Positions 1 through 9,293 are shown, numbered from the stretch's first letter. The stretch: DNA of 41,016 bases from Chromatiales bacterium (GCA_028284585.1 JANQRK010000059.1:1-41016); one strand, 5' to 3'. The notes: a model not told the origin generated them from the sequence alone. Numbers and translations are program-made.

Positions 1-161
1 TTTCCCGTTCCCAATCTATCCGGACCCTCACTTGTCCAGTCGCGCTTGTACTTGCCCTTCACTCAAGCCATAGCGACGGCTATGGTTTTCGCTCCAGGAC
101 GGCGTCCAAACGCATCTGGCCGGCGTGATCATCCCGGATACTGGTGCAACATGCAGGCTAG
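1..161 (+). repeat. MITE-like dispersed repeat, left-truncated copy
   Basis: This stretch matches the reverse complement of about 10569-10730 at roughly 90 percent by eye, so the window holds two inverted copies of one element. The right end (140-161) is a terminal-repeat-type sequence that starts ACTGGTGCAAC and ends in CTAG, the same end seen on both sides of the 10569-10830 copy. An internal hairpin (CCATAGC 68-74, GCTATGG 79-85) is kept in both copies. The left end lies outside the window. The element has no credible gene; a short reading frame through it is conserved only because the DNA is repeated. Two independent intergenic copies make the repeat call secure; the element class is inferred. 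Confidence 0.8.
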
Positions 162-391
162 TGCCCCTGTGCAGGGGCCGGACAGCCGCTTTGTCGGGAG
201 CAACCCCTCATTTGGCGACGGGGCGGGGCTATCCGTTGCTAACGCAGTTGGTCAAACCGCCGCCGAATCTGGAGGATGCGGAAGACCCAGGCGCGCTGAT
301 CATGTACTGGTGCGGAGGTCATTGCGCCACGCACAATGGGTTACAATCAAATTCGCAACAACCATAACCCCACAACCATTGGGTCAGTCTG
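162..391. other. Intergenic region upstream of dxs
   Basis: This lies between the repeat and dxs. It begins with a hairpin at 163-178 (GCCCCTG paired with CAGGGGC). A possible -10 box TACAAT is at 342-347, but the best -35 candidate (TTGCGC, 322-327) is only 14 bp away, so I do not call a promoter. Short frames here resemble nothing I recognise. It could hold the tail of an upstream gene disrupted by the repeat, but I cannot support that. Confidence 0.4.
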
Positions 392-2314
392 ATGCCGAAC
401 ACGCCGTCCACTGAGCGCTACCCCTTACTCGATCCCATTCAGTCGCCGCGCGACCTGCGCGCACTGCCATCTGACCAATTAGAAACGCTTGCCGCCGAAT
501 TACGGCAGTGTCTGATAGATACTGTCTCCAAGACCGGCGGGCACTTGGCCGCGGGTCTTGGCGTCGTCGAACTCACGATCGCGCTGCACTATGTTTTCAA
601 TACGCCTGAAGATCGCCTGGTTTGGGACGTAGGTCATCAAGCCTATCCGCACAAGATCTTGACCGGGCGTCGCGACCGCATGGGCAGTCTGCGTCGCAAG
701 GACGGGCTGTCCGGTTTCTGCAAGCGTAGCGAGTCCGAATACGATCCGTTCGGTGCTGGGCATTCAAGCACTTCGATCGGTTCGGCGCTCGGCATGGCCG
801 TGGCGGCCCAAGCCGCCGGCAAGCAGCGCGAGCACATAGCGGTCATCGGCGATGGTGCCTTGTCGGCCGGGATGGCGTTCGAGGCACTCAATCATGCCGG
901 AGCCCTAGATCTCGACCTGCTGGTGGTGCTAAACGACAACGATATGTCGATTTCACCGCCGGTCGGGGCGGTCAGTCACTATCTGGCCCGCGCCTTGTCG
1001 AGCCGTTTCTACAATCGCTTCCGCGAAGGTGGCAAACAAGTGCTTAGCGGCCTACCCGGGATGAAAGACCTGGTGCAGCGCTGGGAAGAGCACATGAAGG
1101 GCATGGTGATGCCCGGCACGCTGTTTCAGGAACTTGGCTTCAACTATATTGGCCCGATTGATGGCCACGACGTGACACTGCTGGAAAGTACGCTGCGCAA
1201 CATGAAGGCGATGCGTGGGCCACGTTTACTGCATGTCGTCTCGCAGAAAGGGCATGGCTATGCGCCTGCCGAAGGTGAACCCATCACTTATCACGGCGTA
1301 ACGCCTTTCAATCCTTCGACCGGCCAGATGGCCAAGAAGTCCGGCGGCGGCAAGAGCTTCACAGCGGTCTTCTCGGACTGGGTGTGTGATATCGCGGAGA
1401 AGGATCTGCGGGTGATGGCGGTGACGCCAGCGATGCGTGAAGGCTCCGGCCTGGTGGCGTTTTCCAAGCGTTTCCCGGATCGCTATTTTGACGTCGGTAT
1501 CGCGGAACAGCATGCTGTTACCTTCTCTGCCGGCATGGCCTGCGACGGCCTCAAGCCGGTTGTAGCGATCTATTCGACTTTCTTGCAGCGGGCTTACGAT
1601 CAGTTGCTGCATGACGTCGCCTTGCAAGACCTCGACGTTACCTTTGCCATCGACCGGGCCGGACCGGTAGGCGCCGATGGGGCGACCCATGCCGGCTCCT
1701 TCGATCTCAGCTACGCAAGGTGCATCCCAAATCTGGCGATTTTGGCGCCAGCCGACGAGGGCGAATGTCGTCGGATGCTGCAGACAGCATTGGAGCATCC
1801 GGGGCCGGCGCTGGTGCGCTACCCACGCGGTGCGGGCGTAGGGGCTGAGGTTGGCGACGACTTCGAGACCCTGCCTTGGGGGCGTGCCGAGCGGGTACGA
1901 TCGGGGAACGATGTGGCCATCCTCGCGTTCGGCACCTTGCTCGAATCAGGCCGACAGGTGGCCGAAAAACTCGATGCGACCCTGGTCAACATGCGCTTCG
2001 TCAAACCGCTCGACGAGGATATGGTGGTGCAGCTCGCCAACGACCACCGTTTGCTCGTAACCCTTGAGGAAAACGTCGCCATGGGCGGCGCCGGTTCTGG
2101 GGTCACAGAGTTACTCCAGACCGCGGGGATTCTTACCCGAGTGCTCAATCTCGGCCTGCCGGACGAGTTCATCGAGCAGGGCACACAGACGGAGCAACTC
2201 GAAATCGCCGGATTGTCCGTCGAGCAGATCGAAGAGCGCGTGCGTGCTGCGCTCGACCAGCTCGCACCGCTCGGTGCTTCGGTTCGCGATTCCCAGTTAG
2301 CTGAACAGGGTTAG
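392..2314 (+). CDS. dxs: 1-deoxy-D-xylulose-5-phosphate synthase
   Basis: This thiamine-diphosphate enzyme condenses pyruvate and glyceraldehyde 3-phosphate to DXP, the first step of the MEP isoprenoid pathway and a branch point to thiamine and pyridoxal synthesis; it is cytosolic. The protein is 640 residues, close to the usual 620-640. Visible motifs are the N-terminal KTGGH with His about 51, the TPP-binding GDGALSAG starting at residue 153, and the transketolase-like GIAEQHAVT with the catalytic Glu about 372. The C-terminal transketolase domain is complete. The ATG at 392 is the natural start, although no strong Shine-Dalgarno sequence precedes it. The end overlaps the tail of the convergent FIST gene by 18 bp. 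It stands alone here, without ispA or xseB, though the window edge is close. Confidence 0.97.
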   Translation: MPNTPSTERYPLLDPIQSPRDLRALPSDQLETLAAELRQCLIDTVSKTGGHLAAGLGVVELTIALHYVFNTPEDRLVWDVGHQAYPHKILTGRRDRMGSLRRKDGLSGFCKRSESEYDPFGAGHSSTSIGSALGMAVAAQAAGKQREHIAVIGDGALSAGMAFEALNHAGALDLDLLVVLNDNDMSISPPVGAVSHYLARALSSRFYNRFREGGKQVLSGLPGMKDLVQRWEEHMKGMVMPGTLFQELGFNYIGPIDGHDVTLLESTLRNMKAMRGPRLLHVVSQKGHGYAPAEGEPITYHGVTPFNPSTGQMAKKSGGGKSFTAVFSDWVCDIAEKDLRVMAVTPAMREGSGLVAFSKRFPDRYFDVGIAEQHAVTFSAGMACDGLKPVVAIYSTFLQRAYDQLLHDVALQDLDVTFAIDRAGPVGADGATHAGSFDLSYARCIPNLAILAPADEGECRRMLQTALEHPGPALVRYPRGAGVGAEVGDDFETLPWGRAERVRSGNDVAILAFGTLLESGRQVAEKLDATLVNMRFVKPLDEDMVVQLANDHRLLVTLEENVAMGGAGSGVTELLQTAGILTRVLNLGLPDEFIEQGTQTEQLEIAGLSVEQIEERVRAALDQLAPLGASVRDSQLAEQG

Positions 2315-3412
2315 CACGCCGGTATAGCCATACAGGCGATTGTGCGAGATCTCGCCGTTGGCGTAAAAGCCGGCGAGCGGCACGTCACCCAAGAGATCTT
2401 GTACCAACAGCATCTCGGCCGATCCCTCGCCAAACAGATTGCGGCCGCGACCCAGGCAAGAGTGGTATAGCGCGCCGCGCGGCGGTGCGGGGAGGCGTTT
2501 GAGCAGGCCTTCGATCATCTGCTGTAGGTCCGCGCGTGCGCTTTCGGCATCACGCCGGGCAAACTGAATATCTTGGTCGACCTCGGGCACATCGCCGATT
2601 GCGACCAAGCCACGATCTAGGTCGATGCCAACGAGATTGCGCACCATGTAATCGCCGGTGTCCGATCCGGCGATCGGCAGTGCAGCAAAGATATAGCCAC
2701 CGACCTTGTGCAGATCGCGCGCCAAGGTCTCGCCGATCGCTTCTTTGAAGACATCCAACGCCGGCCGGTCGTCGATGGTCTCGATGATGTTGCGCTGGCA
2801 ACGGGTAATGCGGTGCCGCTGGCCGATGAGGCTACAGCCCTGAGACAGGCCGGTGTTGATAGCGACCTGGCTGCTGAACAATACCCCGGATAGGTGTCCG
2901 CCAGTGGCGCGATCGGCTATCTGGATTGGCAGTGTCTCCGCAGAGGCGATACCCCCTACCAGGAAGCCCCCTTGCAGGCCTTCGCTCAATTCCATCAAGG
3001 TCTGGGGTAGCTTGGTGCTCGCCGGGTCGGCGTGGACTACGGCCACCGAGGCCATTTGGCGCGTGCGCCAATCCTGGGTCGCGTCGAGCCAATCGTGCAG
3101 TCCGTCTTCGATATCGGGAATAACCCGAAAATGATCTGCAACAAAGGGAGTGAACAGGGCGCACAGGCCCGATTCCCCATAGGTCTCGCGGGCCGTACTG
3201 CACAGACCCATGCCGATACAGCCGACCCAATGTGGTACGCTGCTGTGCTCACGCAAGTAGTCGATTACGCGGTCGCAGTCGCCGGCTAGGTCATCGGACA
3301 AATAGACAAAGGCAAGCTGGCCCGCGATCGTGCCTGCGCTGTCGGCCAGCGCCCGATCGCACACCTCGCGCCAGCCGGAGCCGGTGACATGTACACTGGT
3401 GAAATGTGACAT
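2297..3412 (-). CDS. FIST domain protein (FIST_N plus FIST_C)
   Basis: A 371-residue soluble protein with the FIST layout: an N-terminal FIST_N half (about 20-200, with a conserved-looking GCIGMGL segment near 64 and [10 protein letters not shown] near 148) and a C-terminal FIST_C half (about 210-350, with [12 protein letters not shown] and [11 protein letters not shown]). FIST domains are proposed small-ligand sensor modules, often attached to signalling domains; this one stands alone, so its partner is unknown. It lies 35 bp downstream of prk on the same strand and is probably cotranscribed with it. No Shine-Dalgarno sequence precedes the ATG. The 3' end overlaps dxs tail to tail. The family call is from recognisable motifs; the function is open. 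Confidence 0.82.
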   Translation of the reverse strand: MSHFTSVHVTGSGWREVCDRALADSAGTIAGQLAFVYLSDDLAGDCDRVIDYLREHSSVPHWVGCIGMGLCSTARETYGESGLCALFTPFVADHFRVIPDIEDGLHDWLDATQDWRTRQMASVAVVHADPASTKLPQTLMELSEGLQGGFLVGGIASAETLPIQIADRATGGHLSGVLFSSQVAINTGLSQGCSLIGQRHRITRCQRNIIETIDDRPALDVFKEAIGETLARDLHKVGGYIFAALPIAGSDTGDYMVRNLVGIDLDRGLVAIGDVPEVDQDIQFARRDAESARADLQQMIEGLLKRLPAPPRGALYHSCLGRGRNLFGEGSAEMLLVQDLLGDVPLAGFYANGEISHNRLYGYTGVLTLFS

Positions 3413-3447
3413 CAGGAGGTGTGCGACTTGGCCGCCGGCCTTGTGAC

Positions 3448-4323
3448 TCAGATGCCGCGCTCGTCCATCATGCGGTCGATGATCGGTCCTAAGATGACCT
3501 CCATCGCGAAGCCCATCTTGCCACCTGGCACGACGATGCTGTTGCGCCGCGACATGAACGAGTTATCGATCATGGCCAATAGGTAGGGGAAGTCGATGTC
3601 CAACTTTTTCGGATCGGCGAAGCGAATAACCACTAGGCTCTCGTCCGGAATCGGGATGTCGCGTGCGATGAAGGGGTTTGAGGTGTCGACCAAGGATACG
3701 CGCTGAAAATTGATGTCAGTGCGCGAGAACTGTGGCGTGATATGCCGAATATAGTCCGGCATGCGTCGCATTATGGTGTCGACGACCGCCTCGGGCGAAT
3801 AGCCGCGCTCGGCGTTGTCGCGGTGGATCTTCTGAATCCATTCCAGGTTGACGATGGGCACCACGCCGATGCCAAGATCAACATGCTCCGCAACATCGCT
3901 GTCCTCGGTCTTCACCAAGCCGTGCAGGCCCTCGTAGAAGAGCAGGTCGGTACCACTGGGGATGGGTTCCCAGGGGGTGAACTCGCCGGGTTGCTTGTCG
4001 GTACCAAGTCGCGCGTTGTGTTCCGTGGCCTCATCCTCATTGTGCAGGTAGTAGCGCTTCTCGCCGGTACCCGTGTCACCGTACGACTTGAACAGTTCCG
4101 CGAGCTTGTCAAAACGGTTCGCGCCAGGGCCGAAGTGGCTGAGACTTTCTTCGGCCATCTTGACCTTCATCTCCGCGCGCTCATAGCGATGGAAGCTGTC
4201 GCCCTCAACCACGGCGGCGTTGATGCCTTCGCGGAGAAATATGTGCTCGAAGGCACGCTTGACCGTTGTAGTGCCGGCGCCTGAGGAGCCGGTGACGGCG
4301 ACGACGGGATGTTGTCTGGACAT
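3448..4323 (-). CDS. prk: Phosphoribulokinase, class I bacterial type
   Basis: It phosphorylates ribulose 5-phosphate with ATP to give ribulose 1,5-bisphosphate, the substrate of RuBisCO, and so marks a Calvin-Benson cycle. The protein has 291 residues, typical of the octameric proteobacterial enzyme. The P-loop GSSGAGTTT is at residues 12-20, and VEGDSFHRY places the catalytic-base Asp at 42, the same number I recall for the Rhodobacter enzyme. The segment FYEGLHG carries the Walker B-like Glu. A G-rich ribosome site (AGGGGG) precedes the ATG. No rbcL, rbcS or cbbR is adjacent; the next gene in the same direction is the FIST gene. The upstream neighbour purK is divergent. PRK with no other plausible role strongly suggests autotrophy. 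Confidence 0.96.
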   Translation of the reverse strand: MSRQHPVVAVTGSSGAGTTTVKRAFEHIFLREGINAAVVEGDSFHRYERAEMKVKMAEESLSHFGPGANRFDKLAELFKSYGDTGTGEKRYYLHNEDEATEHNARLGTDKQPGEFTPWEPIPSGTDLLFYEGLHGLVKTEDSDVAEHVDLGIGVVPIVNLEWIQKIHRDNAERGYSPEAVVDTIMRRMPDYIRHITPQFSRTDINFQRVSLVDTSNPFIARDIPIPDESLVVIRFADPKKLDIDFPYLLAMIDNSFMSRRNSIVVPGGKMGFAMEVILGPIIDRMMDERGI

Positions 4324-4599
4324 GCTGTCCCCCTAAGATCTTGAGAGATTCGGTCTCGGTTTATGGTGCGGAAGCCGACTAATGATGCAGCGACGTGCCT
4401 GGGCACCTGCTGGAGGCGCCTATACTGCCGGGCGCCTCTTCTTTGCAGTTCCGGAATGAATGCTGCGCGCGACTATATCACAGCCTTTCTTTGGCTCTGG
4501 CCTCTACCCAATTCAGCGCAATCTGGCTTCCTGGGCGGGGGCATGGCGGTCCAATCCGCGCTATCCTAACGCTCTTTCGGTTTTCGCTTCACTATATCG
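4324..4599. other. Divergent prk/purK intergenic region with two hairpins
   Basis: This 276-bp region separates prk (minus) from purK (plus). It has a small hairpin GTGCC/GGCAC (about 4395-4406) and a perfect 8-bp stem GAGGCGCC (4413-4420) with GGCGCCTC (4431-4438), followed by TTCTTT. The second looks like a weak intrinsic terminator or attenuator on the plus strand, yet no plus-strand gene ends upstream, so it would lie in the purK leader or be an operator. Its loop holds a TATACT hexamer. I see no clear tandem promoter pair and no purine-riboswitch core. Confidence 0.4.
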
Positions 4600-5757
4600 A
4601 TGCAGGATGTTTTCCCATACCCTGTGGCTCGCATCGGCCTGATCGGCGGTGGCCAGTTGGGTCGGATGCTGGTCAAGGCGGCCAAGCGCCTGGGTTGCAC
4701 CTGTGTCGTGCTAGACCCGGTATCTGGATCGCCGGCTGCTCAGGTGGCGGGACATCAGATCGTCGGCGAGCACAGTGATCCCGCAATGTTGCGTGAACTC
4801 GCCGGGTCTTGCGATTTGGTCACGTTCGAGTTGGAAAACATTGAGACCGAGGCCCTGCGGCGGCTGGAAGTCGAGGGGCATCGCATCTACCCACGGCCGG
4901 GTCTGCTCGCAACCATTCAGGATAAATACCTCCAGAAGTGCTTCCTCCATGAGGCCGGAATTCCAACACCCGAGTTTGTAAACCTGCCGATGCCGGACGC
5001 CGTGGCCTTCGACGCGTTTGGCTACCCTTTGGTACAGAAGGCACGACGCGGCAGCTACGACGGGCGTGGGGTCGTGGTCATGCGCGATGCTAATGCCTTC
5101 TCCCGGCGCCTCGTGGATGCCACGTATCTCGAGCGCTTCGTCGAGGCCGAGAAGGAGCTGGCGGTTCTGGTGGCGCGCAATGTCAGTGGTGAGTGTCGGT
5201 CGTATCGCACCGTGGAAATGCGCTTCCATCCACAAGACAATGTGCTCGACTTCTTGGTTGCCCCAGCCAACATACCGACCGAGATTGCGAATCGTGCCGA
5301 GGCGCTGGCGCTGCGTACTGTCGAGGCGATGGACGGGGTGGGTGTGTTTGGCATCGAAATGTTTCTGACTCACGATGGTGAGCTGTTAGTCAACGAAGTA
5401 GCACCGCGCACCCACAACTCTGGACACCATACAATCGAGGCCTGTGTCACTGACCAGTTCGAACAGCATCTGCGGGCCGTGTTGGGCTTGCCACTGGGTG
5501 ATACTCGGCAGTTGCAACCGGCGACCATGGTCAATCTGCTCGGTGCGTCTGGCTACCAGGGGCGTCCCTTGATCTCGGGGCTGGCTGCTGTTTTGGCGAT
5601 CCCGGGAGTCTGTGTGCATATCTATGGAAAGGCGGTCACCAAACCGGGACGCAAAATGGGGCATGTGACCGTTATCGATGACACGCTCGAGGCCGCCTGT
5701 GCGAAGGCCAGACAAGTCAAAAACTCGATCCGGATTTTAGGAGAGCAAAAGCTATGA
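4600..5757 (+). CDS. purK: 5-(carboxyamino)imidazole ribonucleotide synthase (PurK)
   Basis: This ATP-grasp enzyme carboxylates aminoimidazole ribonucleotide with bicarbonate and ATP to N5-CAIR in de novo purine synthesis, handing the product to PurE. The 385-residue protein has the N-terminal nucleotide-binding [14 protein letters not shown] (about 11-24), the ATP-grasp core with [12 protein letters not shown], and the C-terminal [14 protein letters not shown] signature. The ATG at 4600 has no clear Shine-Dalgarno sequence. A GTG at 4624 would begin right at the conserved fold and is the only nearby alternative, but it also lacks one. The stop overlaps the purE start (ATGA), so the two are translationally coupled. 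Confidence 0.95.
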   Translation: MQDVFPYPVARIGLIGGGQLGRMLVKAAKRLGCTCVVLDPVSGSPAAQVAGHQIVGEHSDPAMLRELAGSCDLVTFELENIETEALRRLEVEGHRIYPRPGLLATIQDKYLQKCFLHEAGIPTPEFVNLPMPDAVAFDAFGYPLVQKARRGSYDGRGVVVMRDANAFSRRLVDATYLERFVEAEKELAVLVARNVSGECRSYRTVEMRFHPQDNVLDFLVAPANIPTEIANRAEALALRTVEAMDGVGVFGIEMFLTHDGELLVNEVAPRTHNSGHHTIEACVTDQFEQHLRAVLGLPLGDTRQLQPATMVNLLGASGYQGRPLISGLAAVLAIPGVCVHIYGKAVTKPGRKMGHVTVIDDTLEAACAKARQVKNSIRILGEQKL

Positions 5758-6254
5758 CTGAGGTTCGCGTCGGCATCATCATGGGTAGCGATTCCGATCT
5801 GCCCGTCATGCAGGAGGCGGCGGCGCTACTCAGCAAGTTCGGTGTTGGCTACGAGATGACAATTGTGTCTGCTCACCGCACACCGGCTAGGCTCTTTGAC
5901 TATGCTCAGTCGGCCCGGCGTCGTGGGCTGCGGGTGATCATCGCCGGTGCAGGGGGCGCTGCCCATTTGCCTGGCATGGCCGCGGCGATCACCGAATTGC
6001 CCGTGATCGGCGTGCCGGTAAAGAGTTCGTCATTGAGCGGCGAGGACTCGTTGCTGTCGATCGTTCAGATGCCGGCTGGGGTTCCGGTCGCTACTGTCGC
6101 GATCAACGGTGCCAAGAACGCCGGCATCTTGGCCGCCCAAATTCTCGGTTGCGGTGATGCCGAGCTACTTGATCGGGTCGCACGCTTCAAGCGCGACCTA
6201 GAAGGCATGGTGATGGATAAAGTAAACCGGATGGCGGCCGACCTAAACGACTAG
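5754..6254 (+). CDS. purE: N5-carboxyaminoimidazole ribonucleotide mutase (PurE)
   Basis: PurE moves the carboxylate of N5-CAIR to C4, giving CAIR for purine synthesis. The 166-residue length fits class I bacterial PurE. Visible motifs are [10 protein letters not shown] (10-19), SAHRTP with the catalytic His 41, and [11 protein letters not shown]. It starts inside the purK stop (ATGA overlap) with AGGAG just upstream (GGAGAGC before the ATG), which fits the usual purK-purE two-gene operon, here in the less common purK-first order. The gene is followed by nhaA 91 bp later. No oddities. Confidence 0.96.
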   Translation: MTEVRVGIIMGSDSDLPVMQEAAALLSKFGVGYEMTIVSAHRTPARLFDYAQSARRRGLRVIIAGAGGAAHLPGMAAAITELPVIGVPVKSSSLSGEDSLLSIVQMPAGVPVATVAINGAKNAGILAAQILGCGDAELLDRVARFKRDLEGMVMDKVNRMAADLND

Positions 6255-6345
6255 GCATGCCCTTCCCTTGTACAGGCGGCGTCGATGGCCAGTGTCGATT
6301 GCGTGCCACTATGGCTCCCACATAGATCCCGTTAGAAAAAAACAA

Positions 6346-7755
6346 ATGAGTGAAGTCAGAGATACTGGATCCAGCCCCAAAGGCGGTGTCTATCATGCGC
6401 CCTGGGAAAACCACTTCGAAAAGGTCTTTACGCCGTTCGAGGAGTTCATCCACCGGCAGACGACCAGTGGTTTGTTGTTAATGGGCACGGCGGTGTTAGC
6501 GCTGCTCATCGCCAATGGTCCATGGGCGTCCGCTTACGAGCACTTGATCCACACGCCGATATCGGTCGCCTTCGGTAGCGTCGCGATCGATATGAGTCTG
6601 CATCATTGGATCAATGATGCACTGATGGCGATATTTTTCTTCGTCGTTGGGCTTGAGCTCAAACGCGAGCTGTTGGTCGGCGAGTTGGCCAATCCGCGCC
6701 AGGCAGCATTGCCCATTGCGGCAGCAGTTGGTGGCATGGTGGTGCCCGCCCTGTTTTACTTTGCTATCAATCCACAGGGTGCTGGGGCGGCCGGCTGGGG
6801 TATCCCGATGGCGACTGATATCGCGTTCGCGATCGGCGCGCTGGCCTTGTTGGCTAGCCGGGTCCCCAGGTCTTTGATTACCTTTCTGGTTGCACTTGCC
6901 ATCGTCGATGACTTGGGGGCGGTCTTGGTCATCGCAATGTTCTACACGGAGACCATCGCGCTCGGTCCCTTGGCTGCCGCCGCTGGTCTGTTTGGCTTGC
7001 TGCTGGTGTTGAATTTAATCGGCGTGCGTAACGCAATCCCCTACTTCTTAGTCGCACTTGTGCTTTGGGTGGCCATGTTGGAGTCCGGTGTGCATGCGAC
7101 CCTTGCCGGCGTATTGGGGGCGTTCGCCGTTCCCGCGAAGCCCAAGTACAACCCTGAACGGTTCAGTGAACACGTCGAAGAGTTGATGGAGCGCTTCCGC
7201 GCTAGCCACCGGAAAGAAGCCAGCATCATGACTAATGAGGAGTTGCGGGCCGTGGTGCAGACGCTGGAAAACGGAGTGCACAGTGTGCAGGCGCCGCTCC
7301 AGCGCTTGGAGCATGTCTGGCATATCCCGGTGGCCTACCTCGTGATCCCCATCTTTGCATTGGCCAACGCCGGCATCCCGCTGGATTTCGGTTCGATCGG
7401 GGAAACCCTGAGTCACCCGGTCATGCTCGGTGTCACCTTTGGTCTGATTTTCGGTAAGTTCATCGGGATCACCGGCGCCAGTTGGTTGATGTTGCGCTAC
7501 GGCCTTGCCGAGTTGCCAAAAGGTACCAGACTCAGCCAGATCGCCGGGGTCTCACTGCTCGGAGGGATCGGGTTCACGATGTCGATCTTTGTTGCCCAGC
7601 TCGCCTTTGCCACCGAGCCTCAATTGCTATTGATGGCCAAGACCGGGATCCTGTTCGCCTCGGCACTGGCCGGTGTGACCGGCTTCGTTTGGCTGTTCAC
7701 CGTCAGTGGCAAACCTTCTGCCGAGGCGAAGGTGGAACAAGCGACGGGTTCATGA
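6346..7755 (+). CDS. nhaA: Na+/H+ antiporter NhaA, long-loop form
   Basis: An inner-membrane sodium/proton antiporter for pH and sodium homeostasis. The protein is about 469 residues against 388 in E. coli. It has a soluble N-terminal extension of about 35 residues (WENHFEKVFTPFEEFIHR before the first membrane helix), the FFFVVGLELKREL segment, the paired ion-binding aspartates in IVDDLGAV (Asp 188-189), and FALANAGI. The extra length is mostly a charged insertion of about 45 residues (KPKYNPERFSEHVEELMERF onward) before the RLEHVWHIPVAYL segment. I chose the ATG at 6346; a TTG at 6268 would add residues with no NhaA character. It is convergent with the oxidase gene. Confidence 0.93.
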   Translation: MSEVRDTGSSPKGGVYHAPWENHFEKVFTPFEEFIHRQTTSGLLLMGTAVLALLIANGPWASAYEHLIHTPISVAFGSVAIDMSLHHWINDALMAIFFFVVGLELKRELLVGELANPRQAALPIAAAVGGMVVPALFYFAINPQGAGAAGWGIPMATDIAFAIGALALLASRVPRSLITFLVALAIVDDLGAVLVIAMFYTETIALGPLAAAAGLFGLLLVLNLIGVRNAIPYFLVALVLWVAMLESGVHATLAGVLGAFAVPAKPKYNPERFSEHVEELMERFRASHRKEASIMTNEELRAVVQTLENGVHSVQAPLQRLEHVWHIPVAYLVIPIFALANAGIPLDFGSIGETLSHPVMLGVTFGLIFGKFIGITGASWLMLRYGLAELPKGTRLSQIAGVSLLGGIGFTMSIFVAQLAFATEPQLLLMAKTGILFASALAGVTGFVWLFTVSGKPSAEAKVEQATGS

Positions 7756-7782
7756 CTTAGAGGTCGATCGGCTCATAGGCTT

Positions 7783-7816
7783 GCCGACCCAGTGCCGTGC
7801 CGGCTGCGTGGTCGGC
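7783..7816. terminator. Possible bidirectional hairpin between convergent nhaA and oxidase genes
   Basis: GCCGACC (7783-7789) pairs with GGTCGGC (7810-7816) in the 95-bp gap between two converging genes, with a further GC-rich stem possible inside the 20-nt loop. There is no T-run on either strand, so intrinsic termination is doubtful. Its position is the main argument. Confidence 0.3.
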
Positions 7817-7850
7817 GTCATACTTGGGAAGGTGGCAGGAAGGGGGGTGG

Positions 7851-9293
7851 TTAGTCCGGGTGCTGACGGGCCCGTGCGGCCTCATCGGGGAGGCCAACCC
7901 CCGGATTGAGAATGCCGTCCGGATCGAACTGTTGTTTGATCGCGGCCATCAACCTGAGACTGGTGCTGTCGAGCTCGCGGTCGATAAAACTGCGCTTTAC
8001 CCAGCCAATTCCGTGTTCCCCAGACAGGCTGCCGTCCAGTTGCAGCACTAGATCGAAGACGGCGTCGAGACAGGGGTCCGCGGCAGCCATTTGTGCTGGG
8101 TCCTTGGGATCGAACAGCAGATTGACGTGGATGTTGCCATTGCCGGCATGGCCGAAGTTCACGATGGTTAGGCCGTATTCGTTTGCCAGGGCGCCGAGGC
8201 CATCGATGAGTTCGGGGATACGGGACACCGGCACAACGACGTCTTCGTTGATCTTCTGTGGTGCGACATTGCGCAGCGCCGGAGATAGAGCCTTGCGCGT
8301 TCGCCAGAGCCGTGCAATATCTTCTTTGGATGCCGCCAAGTCAACTGCGAGACATCCGTCTCCGCGGGCCGCGTCGGCGACCTGGGTCGCGCTCGCGGCT
8401 ATGCTGGCCAGTGGCCCATCGACCTCGATCATCAATAGCGCGCCGGCTTCTTCTGGCAGACCCAGGTCGGAAAACTTGCGCACCATATCGATCGCGATTC
8501 CGTCCATGAACTCGAGCGCACAGGGTGTGACCGGTTGCGCCATGATCCGCGACACTGCATCGGCGGCGCTATTGATATCGCGATAGACGGCCTGCAATGT
8601 GCGCCGTGCCTCGGCCAAGGGTGTCAGTTTTAGGGTCGCCTCGGTGATGATCGCGAGCGTCCCCTCGGACCCGATCAGTAGCCGAGTGAGGTCATAGCCG
8701 ACTACACCCTTGGTAGTAATCACCCCGGTTTTGAGCGGATCGCCGAAGCCAGTCACCGCATGCAGCCCAAGGGTGTTTTCGCGAGGTGTGCCGTACTTGA
8801 CTGCACGCGGGCCGGCCGAGTTGTAGGCAAGGTTGCCACCAATCGTGGACACTGCGGCGCTGGTCGGGTCGGGTGGCCAGAAAAAGCCATGGGCTGCTGC
8901 GGCTTGTTGTAGCTCCTGATTGGTGAAGCCTGGCGATACCTTAGCTACTCGGTTGGCCGGATCGATTGTCAGCCGCGCTCGCATCTTCTCCATCGATAGC
9001 ACGATGCCGCCGCGCAAGGGGACGGTTGCAGCGGTGGTTCCGGTGCCACGTCCTCGAGTGATCAAGGGGATCTTATGGGAGCGGCATAGCCGCACCAGTT
9101 CGCAGATCTGTGCAGGGTCATGCGCGAAGCAAACCGCTTGCGGAAGCGCGTGGTAGCGGCTGTTGTCGTAGCCGTAGGTCCAGCAGTCGCTGGGCTCGGT
9201 AAAAAGGTCCGCGGCAAACAAGCGCCTGAGGTCTGCAACCAGAGCCGCAGGCAGGGCGCTGTGTCGGCTTACTTCATCCTTTGATGTACTCAA
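7851..9293 (-). CDS. FAD-linked 2-hydroxyacid oxidase (GlcD / D-lactate dehydrogenase type)
   Basis: A 480-residue flavoprotein with an N-terminal FAD-binding PCMH domain (about 45-225; ITRGRGTGTT, STIGGNLAYNSAGP and LLIGSEGTLAI are visible) and a C-terminal FAD-oxidase domain (about 260-465; NFGHAGNGNIHVN, SGEHGIGWVKR, FDPDGILNPG). Members oxidise glycolate, D-lactate or D-2-hydroxyglutarate and pass electrons to quinone or cytochrome. The sequence alone does not say which. There is no glcE or glcF beside it, so a single-subunit D-lactate or D-2-hydroxyacid dehydrogenase is as likely as glycolate oxidase. It starts inside the end of dolP (20-bp overlap), so it is probably the last gene of the diaA-dolP unit. 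A glycolate role would suit a Calvin-cycle organism, but that is inference. Confidence 0.85.
   Translation of the reverse strand: MSTSKDEVSRHSALPAALVADLRRLFAADLFTEPSDCWTYGYDNSRYHALPQAVCFAHDPAQICELVRLCRSHKIPLITRGRGTGTTAATVPLRGGIVLSMEKMRARLTIDPANRVAKVSPGFTNQELQQAAAAHGFFWPPDPTSAAVSTIGGNLAYNSAGPRAVKYGTPRENTLGLHAVTGFGDPLKTGVITTKGVVGYDLTRLLIGSEGTLAIITEATLKLTPLAEARRTLQAVYRDINSAADAVSRIMAQPVTPCALEFMDGIAIDMVRKFSDLGLPEEAGALLMIEVDGPLASIAASATQVADAARGDGCLAVDLAASKEDIARLWRTRKALSPALRNVAPQKINEDVVVPVSRIPELIDGLGALANEYGLTIVNFGHAGNGNIHVNLLFDPKDPAQMAAADPCLDAVFDLVLQLDGSLSGEHGIGWVKRSFIDRELDSTSLRLMAAIKQQFDPDGILNPGVGLPDEAARARQHPD

Noticed and set aside
46..414. Short open frames in the left-edge repeat
   Set aside because: Their only similarity is to the same repeat in the other copy; composition and placement do not look like a gene.
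1226..1798. 190-codon frame antisense to dxs
   Set aside because: It lies fully inside the conserved dxs catalytic region with no motif of its own.
3413..3424. Perfect Shine-Dalgarno-like AGGAGGTG on the plus strand just before the FIST start
   Set aside because: It faces away from the FIST gene, no plus-strand gene begins there, and dxs has already ended; most likely coincidence.
3742..4284. 180-codon frame antisense to prk
   Set aside because: It is a shadow of a strongly supported gene in GC-rich DNA and has no recognisable motif.
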